Assembly: GCA_002368795.1 (NCBI GenBank)
Contig: DFFG01000003.1
Span: forward strand, 11,910-75,909
Source: Eubacterium sp. UBA3782
GTDB taxonomy: Bacteria; Bacillota; Clostridia; Lachnospirales; Lachnospiraceae
DNA: 64,000 bases
Reading direction: 5' to 3'
In this document: positions 43,405 through 54,101 of the stretch, piece by piece
Layout: the number at the start of each line of letters is the position of its first letter
Position numbering within the stretch: the stretch's first letter is position 1
Translations under genes and position numbers: made by a program
Notes under the pieces: model-generated
The model's input: only the letters and a program-made list of their open reading frames with translations
Databases searched by the model: none
Told to the model about the DNA's origin: nothing

Positions 43405-45767
43405 CCTTTCTGTTCTGTTCCGGCAGGAGCTGCCGCAAACAGGTTGGTATTCATCGCCGGAAGCTCGATTCCCAGTGCATGGCGGATCACATCATTGACG
43501 GTATCCACCGGGACGATCTCCAGCGTCTTTTTCACTTCATCCGGCACATCGGTCAGATCTCTCTGGTTCTCTCTGGGGATCAGCACCTTCTTTACGCCGG
43601 CCCGCTGAGCAGCCATCAGTTTTTCCGGAAGGCCGCCGATGGGCAGTACGTTTCCTCTCAGCGAGATCTCACCGGTCATGGCGAGGTCAGGTGCCACGCT
43701 CTTTCCGGTCACCAGGGAGACCAGGGCTGTAAACATGGTCACACCAGCGGAGGGCCCGTCCTTGGGAACAGCGCCGGAGGGGACGTGGATGTGGATATCC
43801 TTGTCCTTGAAATCCAGCTTGTCCGAGATAAACAGGGATCTTACCAGACTGGATGCAATCTCTGCTGATTCCTTCATAACATCGCCCAGCTGGCCGGTCA
43901 GCAGCACATGGCCGCTGCCGTGCATGGCAGTGGATTCGATAAACAGGATCTCACCGCCGGCCTGGGTCCAGGCGAGACCTGTGACGACCCCTGGCGGGTT
44001 GCTCTTCTGGATGCGGTCATGGATGATACCCTTGTTTCCGAGCATCTCCGGGACTTCCTTGCCGGTGACTGTGACCGGGTGATGGCCGTTTTCAACAAAA
44101 TCTGCTGCCACATGCCGGCACAGGCGGTCGAGCTGCTTTTTCAGTCCGCGGACGCCAGCCTCCATGGTGTACTCGCTGACGATCCTCCGGATCGCTCCGT
44201 CGGTCACCTTCAGTTCACCCTTCTGCAGGCCGGTATCCCGCATGGCTGCAGGGAGCAGATGCTTCCTGGCGATGTGGACCTTGTCGACTGGTGTGTAGCC
44301 GGAGAGCTGGATCACCTCCATACGGTCAAGCAGCGGCTGCGGAATCGTATCGGTCGTGTTTGCCGTGCAGATAAACAGGACGTTGGACAGATCGTAGGGG
44401 ATGTTCATGTAATGATCCGTAAAGGTATTGTTCTGTTCCGGATCCAGGACCTCCAGCAGGGCGCTGGAAGGATCGCCGGAAAAGCCGCCGGCCATCAGCT
44501 TGTCCACCTCATCCAGGACGACGACCGGGTTCATGGAGCCGGAGCGTTTGATTCCGTCCATGATGCGGCCGGGCATGGCGCCCACATAGGTCCGGCGGTG
44601 ACCGCGGATCTCAGCCTCGTCACGTACACCGCCCAGGCTGATCCGCACATATTTGCGGTCCAGTGCGTCCGCGATGCTGTGTCCCATACTGGTCTTGCCC
44701 GTGCCGGGCGCACCGACAAACAGCAGGATCGAGCCGGCCTGCTCGTTTTTCAGCGTCATAACGGCGATATGCTCCAGGATACGTTCCTTGACTTTGTCCA
44801 GGCCATAGTGATCCCGGTTCAGGATACGGCGTGCCTTCTTCAGGTCAGCCGGCTTTGTGTCATCGATCCGCCATTTCAGCGCAGTCACGAAATCCAGATA
44901 ATTCTCCATCGTGCTCCGCTCAGGGTCATTTGGCTGGGCGTCAAGATAGCGTTTCAGGACCCGGTCGACCTCTTTGCGGGCTTCCTCGGGCATGCCGCTG
45001 GCTTCAATCTTGGACTGGTAGTCGTCTTCCTCCTGTTTTCCCTCCGGATCCATCGCATCCAGCTCATCCTGCAGCAGGCCGATCTGCTTGCGGATCGCGG
45101 CCTTCTTATAGCTGTTTCCTTCGGTCTCGTTGTACCGGGTGTTGAGGTCCTCCTGCATGCGGATCGTTCCCTGGAAGCGCATGAGAGCATCCTTGATCAT
45201 CAGGCCCCTCTCGCGGAGCGAGTCAGTTTCAAGCAGCTGATATTTTTCCTCCAGCGTCATATCGATGAAGGGGCAGAACATAGCGCCAAACTCGTTGATG
45301 GAGCTGCAGCGCTGGATATAGGTCAGCGCAAGCTCGGCACCCTGGAAATGCTTGGTCAGTTCGGTGATGGTCTTTTTCAGGCTGTCCAGAAGCTCTTTCT
45401 CACCCTTCTCGGTAATGTCGGAGACTTCATCTCTGGTATAGAACCTGCCCTCAAGGATCGAGTCAAAGAGGGAGACATCTGCAATCTGGACCTTTTCTCT
45501 GGTCTGGCAGTGTACCCTTGTGCCTGCGTGTGTTTTCTGAATGCTGACGATATCCGCCAGGACGCCGGCGCCGAAAAAGCTGTCGACATTCACTTCCCCC
45601 CTGGTGACTGGTGCCTTCAGCGGAAGCAGCACGGCCTTGTTGCCGTCTATTTTGAGCCGGCTCAGCTCTTCGGATTCAAAGGGCTCTGTGCCAAGCTGGT
45701 AATCCACATCCGGAAGGATCACTGTGTCATATACCGGGATGATCATATACGTTTTTAAATTATCCAT
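43401..45767 (-). CDS. lon: ATP-dependent protease Lon
   Basis: The protein has 788 residues. An N-terminal LON substrate-binding domain (MIIPVYDTVILPDVDY) is followed by a coiled region, the AAA+ domain with Walker A (VGAPGTGKTS) and Walker B (VVLDEVDK), and the serine protease domain. That domain has the Ser/Lys dyad in GPSAGVTM and IGGLPEKLMAA. Lon degrades misfolded and regulatory proteins. The start at 45767 follows GGGAGG. A CIRCE operator and an excellent promoter lie just upstream, so it is expected to be heat induced through HrcA. trmO is coupled downstream. Confidence 0.95.
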   Translation of the reverse strand: MDNLKTYMIIPVYDTVILPDVDYQLGTEPFESEELSRLKIDGNKAVLLPLKAPVTRGEVNVDSFFGAGVLADIVSIQKTHAGTRVHCQTREKVQIADVSLFDSILEGRFYTRDEVSDITEKGEKELLDSLKKTITELTKHFQGAELALTYIQRCSSINEFGAMFCPFIDMTLEEKYQLLETDSLRERGLMIKDALMRFQGTIRMQEDLNTRYNETEGNSYKKAAIRKQIGLLQDELDAMDPEGKQEEDDYQSKIEASGMPEEARKEVDRVLKRYLDAQPNDPERSTMENYLDFVTALKWRIDDTKPADLKKARRILNRDHYGLDKVKERILEHIAVMTLKNEQAGSILLFVGAPGTGKTSMGHSIADALDRKYVRISLGGVRDEAEIRGHRRTYVGAMPGRIMDGIKRSGSMNPVVVLDEVDKLMAGGFSGDPSSALLEVLDPEQNNTFTDHYMNIPYDLSNVLFICTANTTDTIPQPLLDRMEVIQLSGYTPVDKVHIARKHLLPAAMRDTGLQKGELKVTDGAIRRIVSEYTMEAGVRGLKKQLDRLCRHVAADFVENGHHPVTVTGKEVPEMLGNKGIIHDRIQKSNPPGVVTGLAWTQAGGEILFIESTAMHGSGHVLLTGQLGDVMKESAEIASSLVRSLFISDKLDFKDKDIHIHVPSGAVPKDGPSAGVTMFTALVSLVTGKSVAPDLAMTGEISLRGNVLPIGGLPEKLMAAQRAGVKKVLIPRENQRDLTDVPDEVKKTLEIVPVDTVNDVIRHALGIELPAMNTNLFAAAPAGTEQKG

Positions 45768-45834
45768 AATACCTCCCGAACAGGGACCAGATCCGTGATC
45801 CCTGTAAAAAACAATGGTTGTCAGATCAAGCTTA

Positions 45835-45861
45835 TCAGCACTCACAAAATCCGAGTGCTAA
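45835..45861 (-). promoter_or_regulatory. CIRCE operator (HrcA site) before lon
   Basis: TCAGCACTC, 9 bases, GAGTGCTAA: the CIRCE consensus TTAGCACTC-N9-GAGTGCTAA with one mismatch. It sits between the lon promoter and its start codon, in the transcribed leader. Confidence 0.93.
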
Positions 45862-45876
45862 TTAGCTTGTACACAA

Positions 45877-45905
45877 AGTATATGAGCATTTCCCACAAAT
45901 GTCAA
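45877..45905 (-). promoter_or_regulatory. lon promoter
   Basis: On the minus strand TTGACA (45905-45900), 17 bases, TATACT (45882-45877). The CIRCE operator starts about 15 bases downstream of the -10. Confidence 0.88.
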
Positions 45906-45937
45906 GAGGGGCAGAGATTAATTCGGGCAAAGAAAAA

Positions 45938-46105
45938 GGGGCTGTCGCATTAAACAAAGCGTGCATAAATATTCTTGCGGGAAGCGCTCGCGCTCTGTCC
46001 GCACGCAGCGGTACTAAGTCGGAATGTTCCATTCCTCCAAGTACCGGCTGAGGGCTGTTCCCTCCAGAATGTTTATGCACGCTTTTTTCTTAATGCGACA
46101 ACCCC
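45938..46105 (+). repeat. Structured repeat family B, copy B3
   Basis: The 168-bp element lies downstream of the SLC13-type gene and upstream of the lon promoter, the one copy not between convergent genes. The outer stem is GGGGCTGTCGCATTAA with one wobble pair. The inner arms are GCGTGCATAAATATTCT and AGAATGTTTATGCACGC, and the core is GGTACTAAGTCGGAAT-GTTCC-ATTCC followed by TCCAAGTACC. It differs from B4, 12.5 kb away, at a single base (G or T at the GTCCxCACGC position). Confidence 0.88.
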
Positions 46106-46117
46106 GGCTTAAGATCC

Positions 46118-47386
46118 TTACTTCCAGACGAACCAGATGAACAGATAGCCGCAGGTTACGGCGGTCAGTGTAAAGGGTACGCCGATCCGGGCAAAGCTTT
46201 TGAAATCTACCTCGTAGCCTTCCTTTTTCAGAAGTCCGGAGGCGGCGATGTTTGCCGATGCACCGATCGGGGTCAGGTTTCCGCCGAGGGTCGCTCCGGT
46301 CAGCAGTCCGAAATACAGAAGATAGGGCTCGATGCCCAGCTTCAGGCAGATGCTGGTGATGACCGGCAGCATGGTCGCTACGTAGGGAATGTTGTCGATA
46401 AAGGCCGACGCGGCGACGGATACCCAGACGATGATCGTGTAGAGAAGGAAGATCCTGTTTCCGCCTGCAGCCACGATCAGATCGGCAATATCCTCGATCA
46501 GTCCGACATTTGTGATGCCGCCGATGACGATGAAGAGGCCCGTAAGCATCAGGAGCGTTTCCAGGTCAATGCTGAGCGCTGCACGCTTTGCGTGTGCGTG
46601 CTCTTTGGTACGGAAAAAGTCGGAGAGGACAGCGATCAGCGCGTAGATGCAGCAGATCACACCGTTGGTCACCTCTGGCTTGTTCTTGTTGAAGGAGGCA
46701 ATGATCAGGGAGACGACCATGGCAAGAAGGAGAACCGTCGGGAGAAAGTCTTTGACTTCGGTCCGGGTCTCCACTGACACGGGATCCTTGTCCTTGCGGA
46801 ACAGGAACATCATGATCGGGATCGTTGCAATAGCGCCGAGCTCGACTGCAAAGAACATGCCGGGACGGCCGTTCATCCAGAAGAAGTCTGTGAAATCCAT
46901 CTTTGCGTAAGCGGCAAGCATGATGGAGGTGGTATCACCTACCAGCGTTGCGGCACCCTGAAGGTTGGAGGAGACCGCAATGCTCAGGATCATCGAAACC
47001 GGAGAGATCTTCAGCCGCCGGCAGATGGCAAGGCCGACCGGAGCGACCATCAGAACGGTGGCGACATTGTCGATGAAGGCCGAGATCAGTCCGGCAAACA
47101 GGGACATGAGGATCGTCACCCACATGACATTGGGTGCCAGATCCAGCAGCATGTCCGCGATGCGCATGGGCATCTGGGATGCGATGAAATAGTCCACCAG
47201 AACCATGGTGCCGGTGATCATCAGCAGGACATTCCAGTCGATGACGCCGGGGATCTCAGCAAAGGGAAGAACGCCTGAGACCAGAAACACAACGGCGGTG
47301 GCAAGAACGATCCACACGCGGCGCTTCATAAACAGGATCATCAGGGCGTACATGGCAATAAAGGTGATCAGTGCAAATGTTTTCAA
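46118..47386 (-). CDS. SLC13/ArsB-type (ion transporter superfamily) permease
   Basis: The 422-residue membrane protein has about eleven hydrophobic segments and the inverted repeat of the ion transporter superfamily. Each half has a loop of the type FIDNVATVLMVAPVGLAI or FIDNIPYVATMLPVI, typical of ArsB/NhaD/SLC13 carriers. The C-terminal GATLGGNLTPIGASANI matches the group. It could move arsenite, Na+ or dicarboxylates; the sequence does not decide. The start is a TTG at 47386 behind AAGAGG. It lies 25 bases after the LCP gene and is likely co-transcribed. Confidence 0.82.
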   Translation of the reverse strand: MKTFALITFIAMYALMILFMKRRVWIVLATAVVFLVSGVLPFAEIPGVIDWNVLLMITGTMVLVDYFIASQMPMRIADMLLDLAPNVMWVTILMSLFAGLISAFIDNVATVLMVAPVGLAICRRLKISPVSMILSIAVSSNLQGAATLVGDTTSIMLAAYAKMDFTDFFWMNGRPGMFFAVELGAIATIPIMMFLFRKDKDPVSVETRTEVKDFLPTVLLLAMVVSLIIASFNKNKPEVTNGVICCIYALIAVLSDFFRTKEHAHAKRAALSIDLETLLMLTGLFIVIGGITNVGLIEDIADLIVAAGGNRIFLLYTIIVWVSVAASAFIDNIPYVATMLPVITSICLKLGIEPYLLYFGLLTGATLGGNLTPIGASANIAASGLLKKEGYEVDFKSFARIGVPFTLTAVTCGYLFIWFVWK

Positions 47387-47411
47387 GGGTAAATGCCTCT
47401 TTCTTTTGTGT

Positions 47412-48830
47412 TTATTCTCCGTAAAGCCAGCTCTTTAGATAGCTGCGGTTTGCTTCCAGGTCGACAGACAGGACGGCGGCACCGTCGATGAAGTCGGCGC
47501 TGTAGGTTCCCTCAGCCGGGATCTGGTAGCTCTTCATATCTGATGTGTCAGCCAGCAGGCCGGAAAGGCCGGCGGTGATCAGATTCAGTGTATTCATGTC
47601 GGTCGTCAGGCTTGCCGCTACCGAGGAAAGGACCCGGAACTGGGTAAGCGGATCGCTCTGCCGGAATTTTGCGATCGCGGCGGACAGGAAGTTCCGCTGC
47701 CGGAGCGTGCGGTCCCAGTCGGAATTGCCGACCTCCCGCATGCGGCAGTAACATAGCGCCTGCTCTGGCGTCAGGGAGTTTGTGCCGGCAGTCAGGGCCC
47801 AGGCATCGATCTGGGTAAATTCGTCCGGATCTGTCGACATGCCAAGTCCCGGGTTGGCGTTCATGTAGTCGGCTTCTTCCTGCGTCAGCTCGATCTCCAC
47901 GTTGCCGACACCGGTCATGGCAGCGATAAAGCCGTCCAGATCAACGATGCAGTTTCCGTTCAGATCGATGCCGAAGTCCTCCTGGATGGTGACATCCAGA
48001 AGCTCCATGCCGCCATAGACATAGGCTGCGTTCAGCCGGTCATAGCCATAGCCGGGGATTGGTACATAGGAATCCCGCATCAGTGAGACCAGGGATACCT
48101 GCCGTGTGCCGCGGTCGATGCTGCAGATGATCATGCTGTCCGTGCGTGTCTGTTCCTCACCGGACCGGGCATCCTGTCCGATCAGAAGGATGTTGGTTAC
48201 CAGGGGACTGCTCATGGTCGTATAACCGTCTGCTGCGGTGATGGTATCTGCCGAGGCGTCAGCTACCGGGTCGACATGGCCGATCCGCGCCAGCGCCGCA
48301 TACAGAACGCCGCAGACCAGAAGCAGCAGACAAAGGAGCAGAAGAAACAGGGTCCGCAGCGGATGACTCTTTTTTTTGTGCTTCTTTTTGCTGCCGGAGG
48401 AAGCTTTGGCTGTGTGTTTCTTTTTCCTGCGCCGGCCGCCCATACCGAAATCATAGTCATCGCCCGGGCCTTCTTCATATTCCTCAGGAGAAATATCACG
48501 GCCATACCGGCGATCCTCATCGTAACGGTAGTCGTCGTCATCCTCGTAGCTGTCATCGTCATCATAGAATCCGGGATCATCATAGGCAGAGGCGTTGTAC
48601 CTGCTGCCAGGCGTACGGCTTCCGGGCGGCCTGTAGCCGTCGGGATCTGCCTGCTGACCGGATTCGGCATCATGCTTTGCCTGCATGACCCGCTGATAGT
48701 AATTTAGGTTCTGCCCGCCCGCCGGGGCGCTCCAGGCTTCCGCATCCTCAAGGGATACATCATACTCAGGGACAGATATGCCCCTGTTTCGGGCTTCGCG
48801 GTCATAAAGATCCGTGTCGTGTCTGCTCAT
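47412..48830 (-). CDS. LytR-CpsA-Psr (LCP) family cell wall protein
   Basis: The protein has 472 residues. A cytoplasmic N-terminal region of about 150 residues is very rich in Asp, Tyr and Arg (YDDDDSYEDDDDYRYDEDRR) and then in Lys. One membrane segment (TLFLLLLCLLLLVCGVLYAAL) follows near residue 165. The extracellular LCP domain shows LIGQDARSGEEQTRTDSM, SLMRDSYVPIPGYGYDRLNAAY and RMREVGNSDWDRTLRQRNF. LCP enzymes attach wall polymers to peptidoglycan. The acidic tail is unusual in length. The start at 48830 follows AGGAGAG, and the promoter is at 48921-48949. Confidence 0.9.
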   Translation of the reverse strand: MSRHDTDLYDREARNRGISVPEYDVSLEDAEAWSAPAGGQNLNYYQRVMQAKHDAESGQQADPDGYRPPGSRTPGSRYNASAYDDPGFYDDDDSYEDDDDYRYDEDRRYGRDISPEEYEEGPGDDYDFGMGGRRRKKKHTAKASSGSKKKHKKKSHPLRTLFLLLLCLLLLVCGVLYAALARIGHVDPVADASADTITAADGYTTMSSPLVTNILLIGQDARSGEEQTRTDSMIICSIDRGTRQVSLVSLMRDSYVPIPGYGYDRLNAAYVYGGMELLDVTIQEDFGIDLNGNCIVDLDGFIAAMTGVGNVEIELTQEEADYMNANPGLGMSTDPDEFTQIDAWALTAGTNSLTPEQALCYCRMREVGNSDWDRTLRQRNFLSAAIAKFRQSDPLTQFRVLSSVAASLTTDMNTLNLITAGLSGLLADTSDMKSYQIPAEGTYSADFIDGAAVLSVDLEANRSYLKSWLYGE

Positions 48831-48920
48831 ATGCTCTCCTGTCGGCAGCCTTGCAGCTGGCATCATACAGCACCAGCTTTTGAATGCCGCCAATATCCAT
48901 ATTTTACACTCTGTTCCATG

Positions 48921-48949
48921 ATTGTAGCGGGACGGGAAGGGATTGTCAA
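48921..48949 (-). promoter_or_regulatory. LCP gene promoter
   Basis: On the minus strand TTGACA (48949-48944), 17 bases, TACAAT (48926-48921), giving a leader of about 84 nt. Confidence 0.82.
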
Positions 48950-49136
48950 CCATACCGATAAGAGCGGAAAAACAATGCATTATATCCTGGATTCTCATAA
49001 ATGCTCGGTAATCCTCGTGATTCTGTGTATGTGTGCGTTTGGCCGGGCGGTTTTGCACAGAAACAGGAGTATGTGGGGATATAAAAAGGTATCTCTGCAG
49101 GCTGCACATATTTTCACAGATTTTTGATTGGCCCTA

Positions 49137-49145
49137 TGCTATAAT
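49137..49145 (+). promoter_or_regulatory. Extended -10 promoter of the ABC/nitrogenase-like operon
   Basis: TGCTATAAT, an extended -10, with no good -35 (CAGATT at 17 bases). It is the best promoter for the five-gene plus-strand unit that begins at 49242. The remaining 48950-49136 sequence shows no further feature. Confidence 0.5.
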
Positions 49146-49241
49146 AGGCAAAGACACGCGAGATACAGATGCGAAAACCTGCTCCGGCCATATGTACATG
49201 CTTCCGGAGAAGGAGCGCCGCCACCAGACTGAGGATCTTTT

Positions 49242-49943
49242 ATGGCATATATTTCAGCAAAAGACGTAACAAAAATCTACCATATGGGTGAAGTGCAGAT
49301 CAGGGCCTGTGACGGGATCAGTTTTGAGATCGAAAAGGGTGAATTCGTGATCATTGTCGGGCCTTCCGGCGCCGGAAAGACCACGGTATTGAATATTTTG
49401 GGCGGTATGGATACGCTGACGGACGGAGAGGTGATCGTCGACGGGACGGACATCAGCCGGCTGAAAGGGCGCCAGATGGCGGAATACCGCCGGGAGGATG
49501 TCGGCTTTGTCTTTCAGTTCTACAATCTGATGCAGAATCTGACCGCTCTGGAAAATGTTGAGCTGGCCATGCAGATCTGCCGGGAGCCGATGGATCCCGC
49601 GGAGGTGCTGCGGGAGGTCGGGCTGGGCGACCGGATGGGAAATTTCCCTGCACAGCTTTCCGGCGGCGAGCAGCAGCGAGTGGCGATTGCCAGGGCACTG
49701 GCAAAAAATCCAAAGCTGCTGCTGTGTGATGAGCCGACCGGAGCGCTGGATTATGTGACCGGAAAGTCGATCCTGGGACTTTTGCAGGATATGTGCCGCA
49801 GGAAGGGAATGACCGTGATCGTCATCACACACAACAGTGCGCTTACGCCTATGGCCGACCGGGTCATCAAGATCCGCAGCGGAAGAGTCAGCAAGATGGA
49901 GCTTAATCCGGATCCCACGCCGGTAGAAGAGATCGAGTGGTAA
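49242..49943 (+). CDS. ABC transporter ATP-binding protein (LolD/MacB-like)
   Basis: The 233-residue ATPase has Walker A ([12 protein letters not shown]), the signature [16 protein letters not shown], Walker B ([12 protein letters not shown]) and a switch His ([10 protein letters not shown]). The type matches ATPases that pair with FtsX-like permeases (LolD, MacB, BceA). It would drive the permease encoded next, whose gene starts five bases after this stop codon (or overlaps by a few bases if the GTG at 49937 is used). Confidence 0.93.
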   Translation: MAYISAKDVTKIYHMGEVQIRACDGISFEIEKGEFVIIVGPSGAGKTTVLNILGGMDTLTDGEVIVDGTDISRLKGRQMAEYRREDVGFVFQFYNLMQNLTALENVELAMQICREPMDPAEVLREVGLGDRMGNFPAQLSGGEQQRVAIARALAKNPKLLLCDEPTGALDYVTGKSILGLLQDMCRRKGMTVIVITHNSALTPMADRVIKIRSGRVSKMELNPDPTPVEEIEW

Positions 49944-49948
49944 CAGAC

Positions 49949-52900
49949 ATGAAGAATGCCGTGTGGAAGGATTTCTTCCGGGATATAAAAAAGAATAAGG
50001 GAAGATTTCTGTCCATCTTCTGCATCGTCATGCTCGGAACGGCTTTTTTTGCCGGCCTCAGGTCCACCGGGTACGATATGAAGTACTCGGCTGACCGGTA
50101 CTATGATGATACCCGTCTGATGGATATCCGGGTGATCAGCACGCTGGGCCTGTCGGAGGAGGATATTGAGGATCTCCGGCAGATCGAGGGGGTATCCCTT
50201 GCCGCAGGAGGCAAAACAAAGGACGTGATCCTTCAGACGGAGGATGCCTCGCTGGTGATCCGCACCATCGCCATGACCGACGGAGTCAACGACCCGGTGA
50301 CAGCGGAAGGCAGGCTGCCTTCTGCCAGCGGGGAATGCTTTGTCGATATGAACGTGTTTCCGGACCGGGGCTATAAGGTCGGTGATACGATCACATTCCT
50401 TTCCGGAGACGGGGAGGAGCTTTCGGAATCCTTAACATCCGATACCTTTACCATTGTGGGCATGGGGTATCTTCCTTATTATACTGACCTGACCAGGGGC
50501 ACCGGCCAGATCGGCGACGGATCTGTCGATGCCTTTGTGCTCCTTGATCCGGATGCCTATGCCATCGACTACTATACGGAAGCCTATCTTCTGGTCGATG
50601 GTGCTGCAAAGGAGATGACGTTCAGCAGCCGCTATGATGAACTGGTGGATGCGGTTTCTGATCGTGTGGACGAGCTGGCAGGGACGGCGGTTGTCCGCAG
50701 ATATGAGGCCGTGAAGCGCGAGGCAGAGGACTCGATCGCCGACGCGAAGCAGCAGGTCGAGGATGGCGAAAAGGAGCTTGCCGACGCAGAGAAGGAGCTT
50801 GCTGACGGTTGGGCAGAGATCAGCGATGCCCAGGCGGAGATCGCCGATAAGGAGAAGGAGCTTGCCGACGGCAAAAAGGAGCTGCAGGACGCAGAGCAGG
50901 AGATCAGCGATGCCTGGCAGGAGGTAAATGATGGCTGGGCAGCTATTTTTGATGCTCAGGCACAGACCGAGGCGGGAAAGGCTGAGCTGGATCAGGCGCG
51001 CGCGGAGCTTGCGGCCGGGCAGAAGGCCTATGAGGAAGGCCTTGCCCAGTACGAGGAGAACTGCAAAAAGCTGCAGGATGCCGAAGCTGAGATCGAAGCG
51101 AAGACGGCGGAACTTTCAGCTGGTGAAAAGCAGTATGAAGAAGGCCTTGCCCAGTACCGCGAGGGAGCGGCCGCGGCAAAAGAAGGCAGAAAGCAGTATG
51201 AAGCCGGGCGGAAGGCATTTGAAGAAGGGAAGGCCCAGTACGATGAAGGGCTGGCCCAGTACGAAGAAGGCCTTGCCCAGTATGAAGAGCTTACCTCTCA
51301 GTACGAGGCCGGAAAGGCCCAGTATGAGGAGGGGCTTGCCCAGACCCAGGCGGGCAGAGCCGCCCTGGAGGCCGGGCGGGCAGAGTATGCGGCCGGGAAG
51401 GCAGCACTTGATGACGGGCTGGCCCGTTACAGCGCAGGCATAGCCCAACTGCAGACACAGGAAGCCGAATATCAGGCCGGAAAAGCTGCCATGGAGCAGC
51501 TTAGCGCACAGCTGGAGCGCCTGCAGGCAGAGAGAGCTGCCGGTGAGGAAACCATGACCGAGGAAGAACTGGCAGCTCTGGACCGCCAGATCGCGGAGGT
51601 ATCCGCTGCGCTGGAGCAGGCCAGTGCAGGGGTCGCCGCTTATGAGAGCGCCCTTGCAGAGCTTCAGGCGACGAAGGCTATGCTCGACCAGCAGGAGGCG
51701 GCGCTCGCCCAGGCCAAGGCCGAGATGGACAGCCAGGAGACCCTTCTTGCAGAGGCAGAGGCCATGCTGCAGGAGAAAGCCGGAGAGCTGGCAGAAGCTG
51801 AGGCCGGCCTGCAGGTCATGAAATCTGCCCTGGATGAAGCAAAGCAGGCGCTGGATGAAAAGGCGCCGGAGATTGAGGCTGCCGGGAAACAGCTGGAGGA
51901 TTCCGATGCAGAGTTGACGGCGGCAGAGGAAGAGCTGGCAGCCGGCAAGAAAGCTTTGGACGAAAATGCGGCCCGGATCGCATCCGGCCGGCAGCAGCTG
52001 GCCGCGGCAAAGACACTGCTGGAGAGCGGGAAGGCTGAACTCGAAAAAGGAAAAAAGACGCTGGAGGACAGCAGAAAGCAGCTCGCAGATGGCGCAGCCC
52101 AGATCGCGGCAGGGGAACAGGAGCTTTCTGCAGGTCTGGCAGAGATCAGCGCCAACATCAGCCGGCTGCAGGATGCCGAAAAACAGCTGGAGGATTCCGG
52201 AAAAGAGCTTGATGAAGCCAGAAAAACCATCGCCGATGGCGAGCAGCAGCTGGCGGACGGAAAAGAAGAGCTCGCGGATGGCATCCAGGAACTGGAGGAT
52301 GCACAAAAGGAGTTTGACGAGGCTGCTCCGGATGCCCGGAAGGAGATCGAGGAGGCAAAGCAGAAGATCGCTGACGGGGAGAGTGAGCTGGAAAAGCTGG
52401 AGGTCCCGGAGTGGTACGTGCTTGACCGGAGCCTCACCGAGAGCATCATCGGATACGATCAGAACGCGGACAGGATGAACAGTCTGGGACAGGTGTTCCC
52501 GGTCATCTTTTTCCTGGTCGCCGCTCTGGTGAGCCTGACGGCCATGACCAGAATGGTCGATGAGCAGCGGGTACAGATCGGTACCATGAAGGCACTGGGC
52601 TATTCCGGCCGAGTGATCGCCGGCAGATATGTGTGGTATGCGCTGCTTGCCACTACAGGCGGAAGTCTGATCGGCATCGCCTTTGGTGAATGGTTCCTGC
52701 CCAGGCTGATCATCCAGTCCTATGGCATCATGTATACAGGTATGCTGTACTGCTTTACGCCGCCAAACTGGGATCAGGCAGCCCTCGGGCTGTTTGCGGC
52801 CCTGTTCTGTACCGTGGGCGCCTCGCTGGCGGCCAGTATCGGTCAGCTCCGCTCCGGCCCTGCGGCTCTGATGCGTCCGGAGGCGCCAAAGAGCGGACAG

Positions 52901-54085
52901 AGGGTCCTTCTGGAACGGCTCGGCAGGGTCTGGACCCGTCTTGGCTTCAGTATGAAATCGACGATCCGCAATCTGGTCCGGTACAAAAAACGGCTGGTCA
53001 TGACCATTATCGGCGTCGGCGGCTGCATGGGACTTCTGCTGGTGGGCTTTGGTCTGCACGATTCCATCAACGAGATCGCCAAGCGGCAGTACATCGCGAT
53101 CTTTACCCAGGAGGCCAGCGTGACGGTGGATTCGGCTGCCTCTGCTGCCGAGAAGGATGAGCTGAACGAGGCGATCGCCGGATGGAGCGGCGTGACCGGC
53201 ACGGAAAAGGTCTGCCTGGAATCTGCGGATCTGATGGCAAATGACAAGATCCGGAATGCCTTCCTCTATGTGCCGGAGGATCCCGCGCAGATCGACGATT
53301 ATCTGGAGCTGCGGGACCGGGGAACCCATGAACAGTATGCATTTCCCCGAGAAGGGGCGGTCATTGCGGAAAAGACAGCGAATATGCTGGGGCTTTCTGT
53401 GGGTGACGAGGTCTCCATAACCAGAGATGGGGAAAAGACAGTCCGGGTCCGCATCCATGCGATCGCGGAAAACTACGTCCTGCATTACCTGTTCCTCTCG
53501 GCCGATACGTACCGGGAGCTGTATGGGAAGGATCCGGAATACAATAGCATTTACATTAACTATGAGGAAATGACAAAGGAGGAGGAATCCCGGTTTGGCA
53601 GCTTCTTGATGAAGCAGCCGGCATGCGCAGGCATTAGCTTTGTCACAGACCTGGAGGAGAACATTGAAGATATGCTGAGCATCCTGGGCAATATCGTCCT
53701 GGTGCTGATCGTGGCAGCCGGCCTTCTGGCCTTCGTCGTGCTGTATAACCTAAACAGCATCAATATCATGGAGCGGCGAAGGGAGCTGGCGACACTGAAG
53801 GTGCTTGGCTTCTACGACAGTGAGGTCGCGATGTATGTCTATCGCGAAAACATCATCCTGACGGTGCTGGGCTGCATATTCGGTCTTCTGTTTGGCACCA
53901 TCCTGCACCGGTTCACGATCGTTACCGTCGAGGTAGACCTGATGATGTTCGGGCGGAACATCCTTCCGTCCAGTTATCTGATCAGCGTGCTGATCACCTT
54001 CGGCTTTGCATTTATCGTTAATATAGCCATGTTCTATTCGCTGAAGAAGGTCGATATGATCGAATCCCTCAAGAGTGTGGAATAG
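49949..54085 (+). CDS. FtsX-like ABC permease with giant extracytoplasmic coiled coil
   Basis: The protein has 1378 residues, far longer than ordinary FtsX/MacB permeases (400-850). A first membrane segment ([18 protein letters not shown]) and an extracytoplasmic domain to about residue 245 come first. About 580 residues of coiled coil follow, made of Ala/Glu/Gly-rich repeats ([27 protein letters not shown]). Then there are two FtsX-type membrane modules (from about residue 850 and near the C-terminus, with a second soluble domain between). Such permeases usually act on envelope substrates mechanically rather than by classic transport. The nitrogenase-like gene begins 16 bases after the stop codon. 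ATG 49949 is preferred over GTG 49937. Confidence 0.88.
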   Translation: MKNAVWKDFFRDIKKNKGRFLSIFCIVMLGTAFFAGLRSTGYDMKYSADRYYDDTRLMDIRVISTLGLSEEDIEDLRQIEGVSLAAGGKTKDVILQTEDASLVIRTIAMTDGVNDPVTAEGRLPSASGECFVDMNVFPDRGYKVGDTITFLSGDGEELSESLTSDTFTIVGMGYLPYYTDLTRGTGQIGDGSVDAFVLLDPDAYAIDYYTEAYLLVDGAAKEMTFSSRYDELVDAVSDRVDELAGTAVVRRYEAVKREAEDSIADAKQQVEDGEKELADAEKELADGWAEISDAQAEIADKEKELADGKKELQDAEQEISDAWQEVNDGWAAIFDAQAQTEAGKAELDQARAELAAGQKAYEEGLAQYEENCKKLQDAEAEIEAKTAELSAGEKQYEEGLAQYREGAAAAKEGRKQYEAGRKAFEEGKAQYDEGLAQYEEGLAQYEELTSQYEAGKAQYEEGLAQTQAGRAALEAGRAEYAAGKAALDDGLARYSAGIAQLQTQEAEYQAGKAAMEQLSAQLERLQAERAAGEETMTEEELAALDRQIAEVSAALEQASAGVAAYESALAELQATKAMLDQQEAALAQAKAEMDSQETLLAEAEAMLQEKAGELAEAEAGLQVMKSALDEAKQALDEKAPEIEAAGKQLEDSDAELTAAEEELAAGKKALDENAARIASGRQQLAAAKTLLESGKAELEKGKKTLEDSRKQLADGAAQIAAGEQELSAGLAEISANISRLQDAEKQLEDSGKELDEARKTIADGEQQLADGKEELADGIQELEDAQKEFDEAAPDARKEIEEAKQKIADGESELEKLEVPEWYVLDRSLTESIIGYDQNADRMNSLGQVFPVIFFLVAALVSLTAMTRMVDEQRVQIGTMKALGYSGRVIAGRYVWYALLATTGGSLIGIAFGEWFLPRLIIQSYGIMYTGMLYCFTPPNWDQAALGLFAALFCTVGASLAASIGQLRSGPAALMRPEAPKSGQRVLLERLGRVWTRLGFSMKSTIRNLVRYKKRLVMTIIGVGGCMGLLLVGFGLHDSINEIAKRQYIAIFTQEASVTVDSAASAAEKDELNEAIAGWSGVTGTEKVCLESADLMANDKIRNAFLYVPEDPAQIDDYLELRDRGTHEQYAFPREGAVIAEKTANMLGLSVGDEVSITRDGEKTVRVRIHAIAENYVLHYLFLSADTYRELYGKDPEYNSIYINYEEMTKEEESRFGSFLMKQPACAGISFVTDLEENIEDMLSILGNIVLVLIVAAGLLAFVVLYNLNSINIMERRRELATLKVLGFYDSEVAMYVYRENIILTVLGCIFGLLFGTILHRFTIVTVEVDLMMFGRNILPSSYLISVLITFGFAFIVNIAMFYSLKKVDMIESLKSVE

Positions 54086-54101
54086 AGAGGAGGAGAGAAT
54101 T

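Noticed and set aside
43908..45758. 616-codon plus-strand frame opposite lon
   Set aside because: lon is certain on the minus strand with all its motifs. The antisense product has no recognisable domain.
51116..53485. 789-codon minus-strand frame in the permease gene
   Set aside because: It is antisense to the coiled-coil repeats, is low in complexity and rich in Leu, Cys and Arg, and has no start signal. The repeats keep the opposite frame open.
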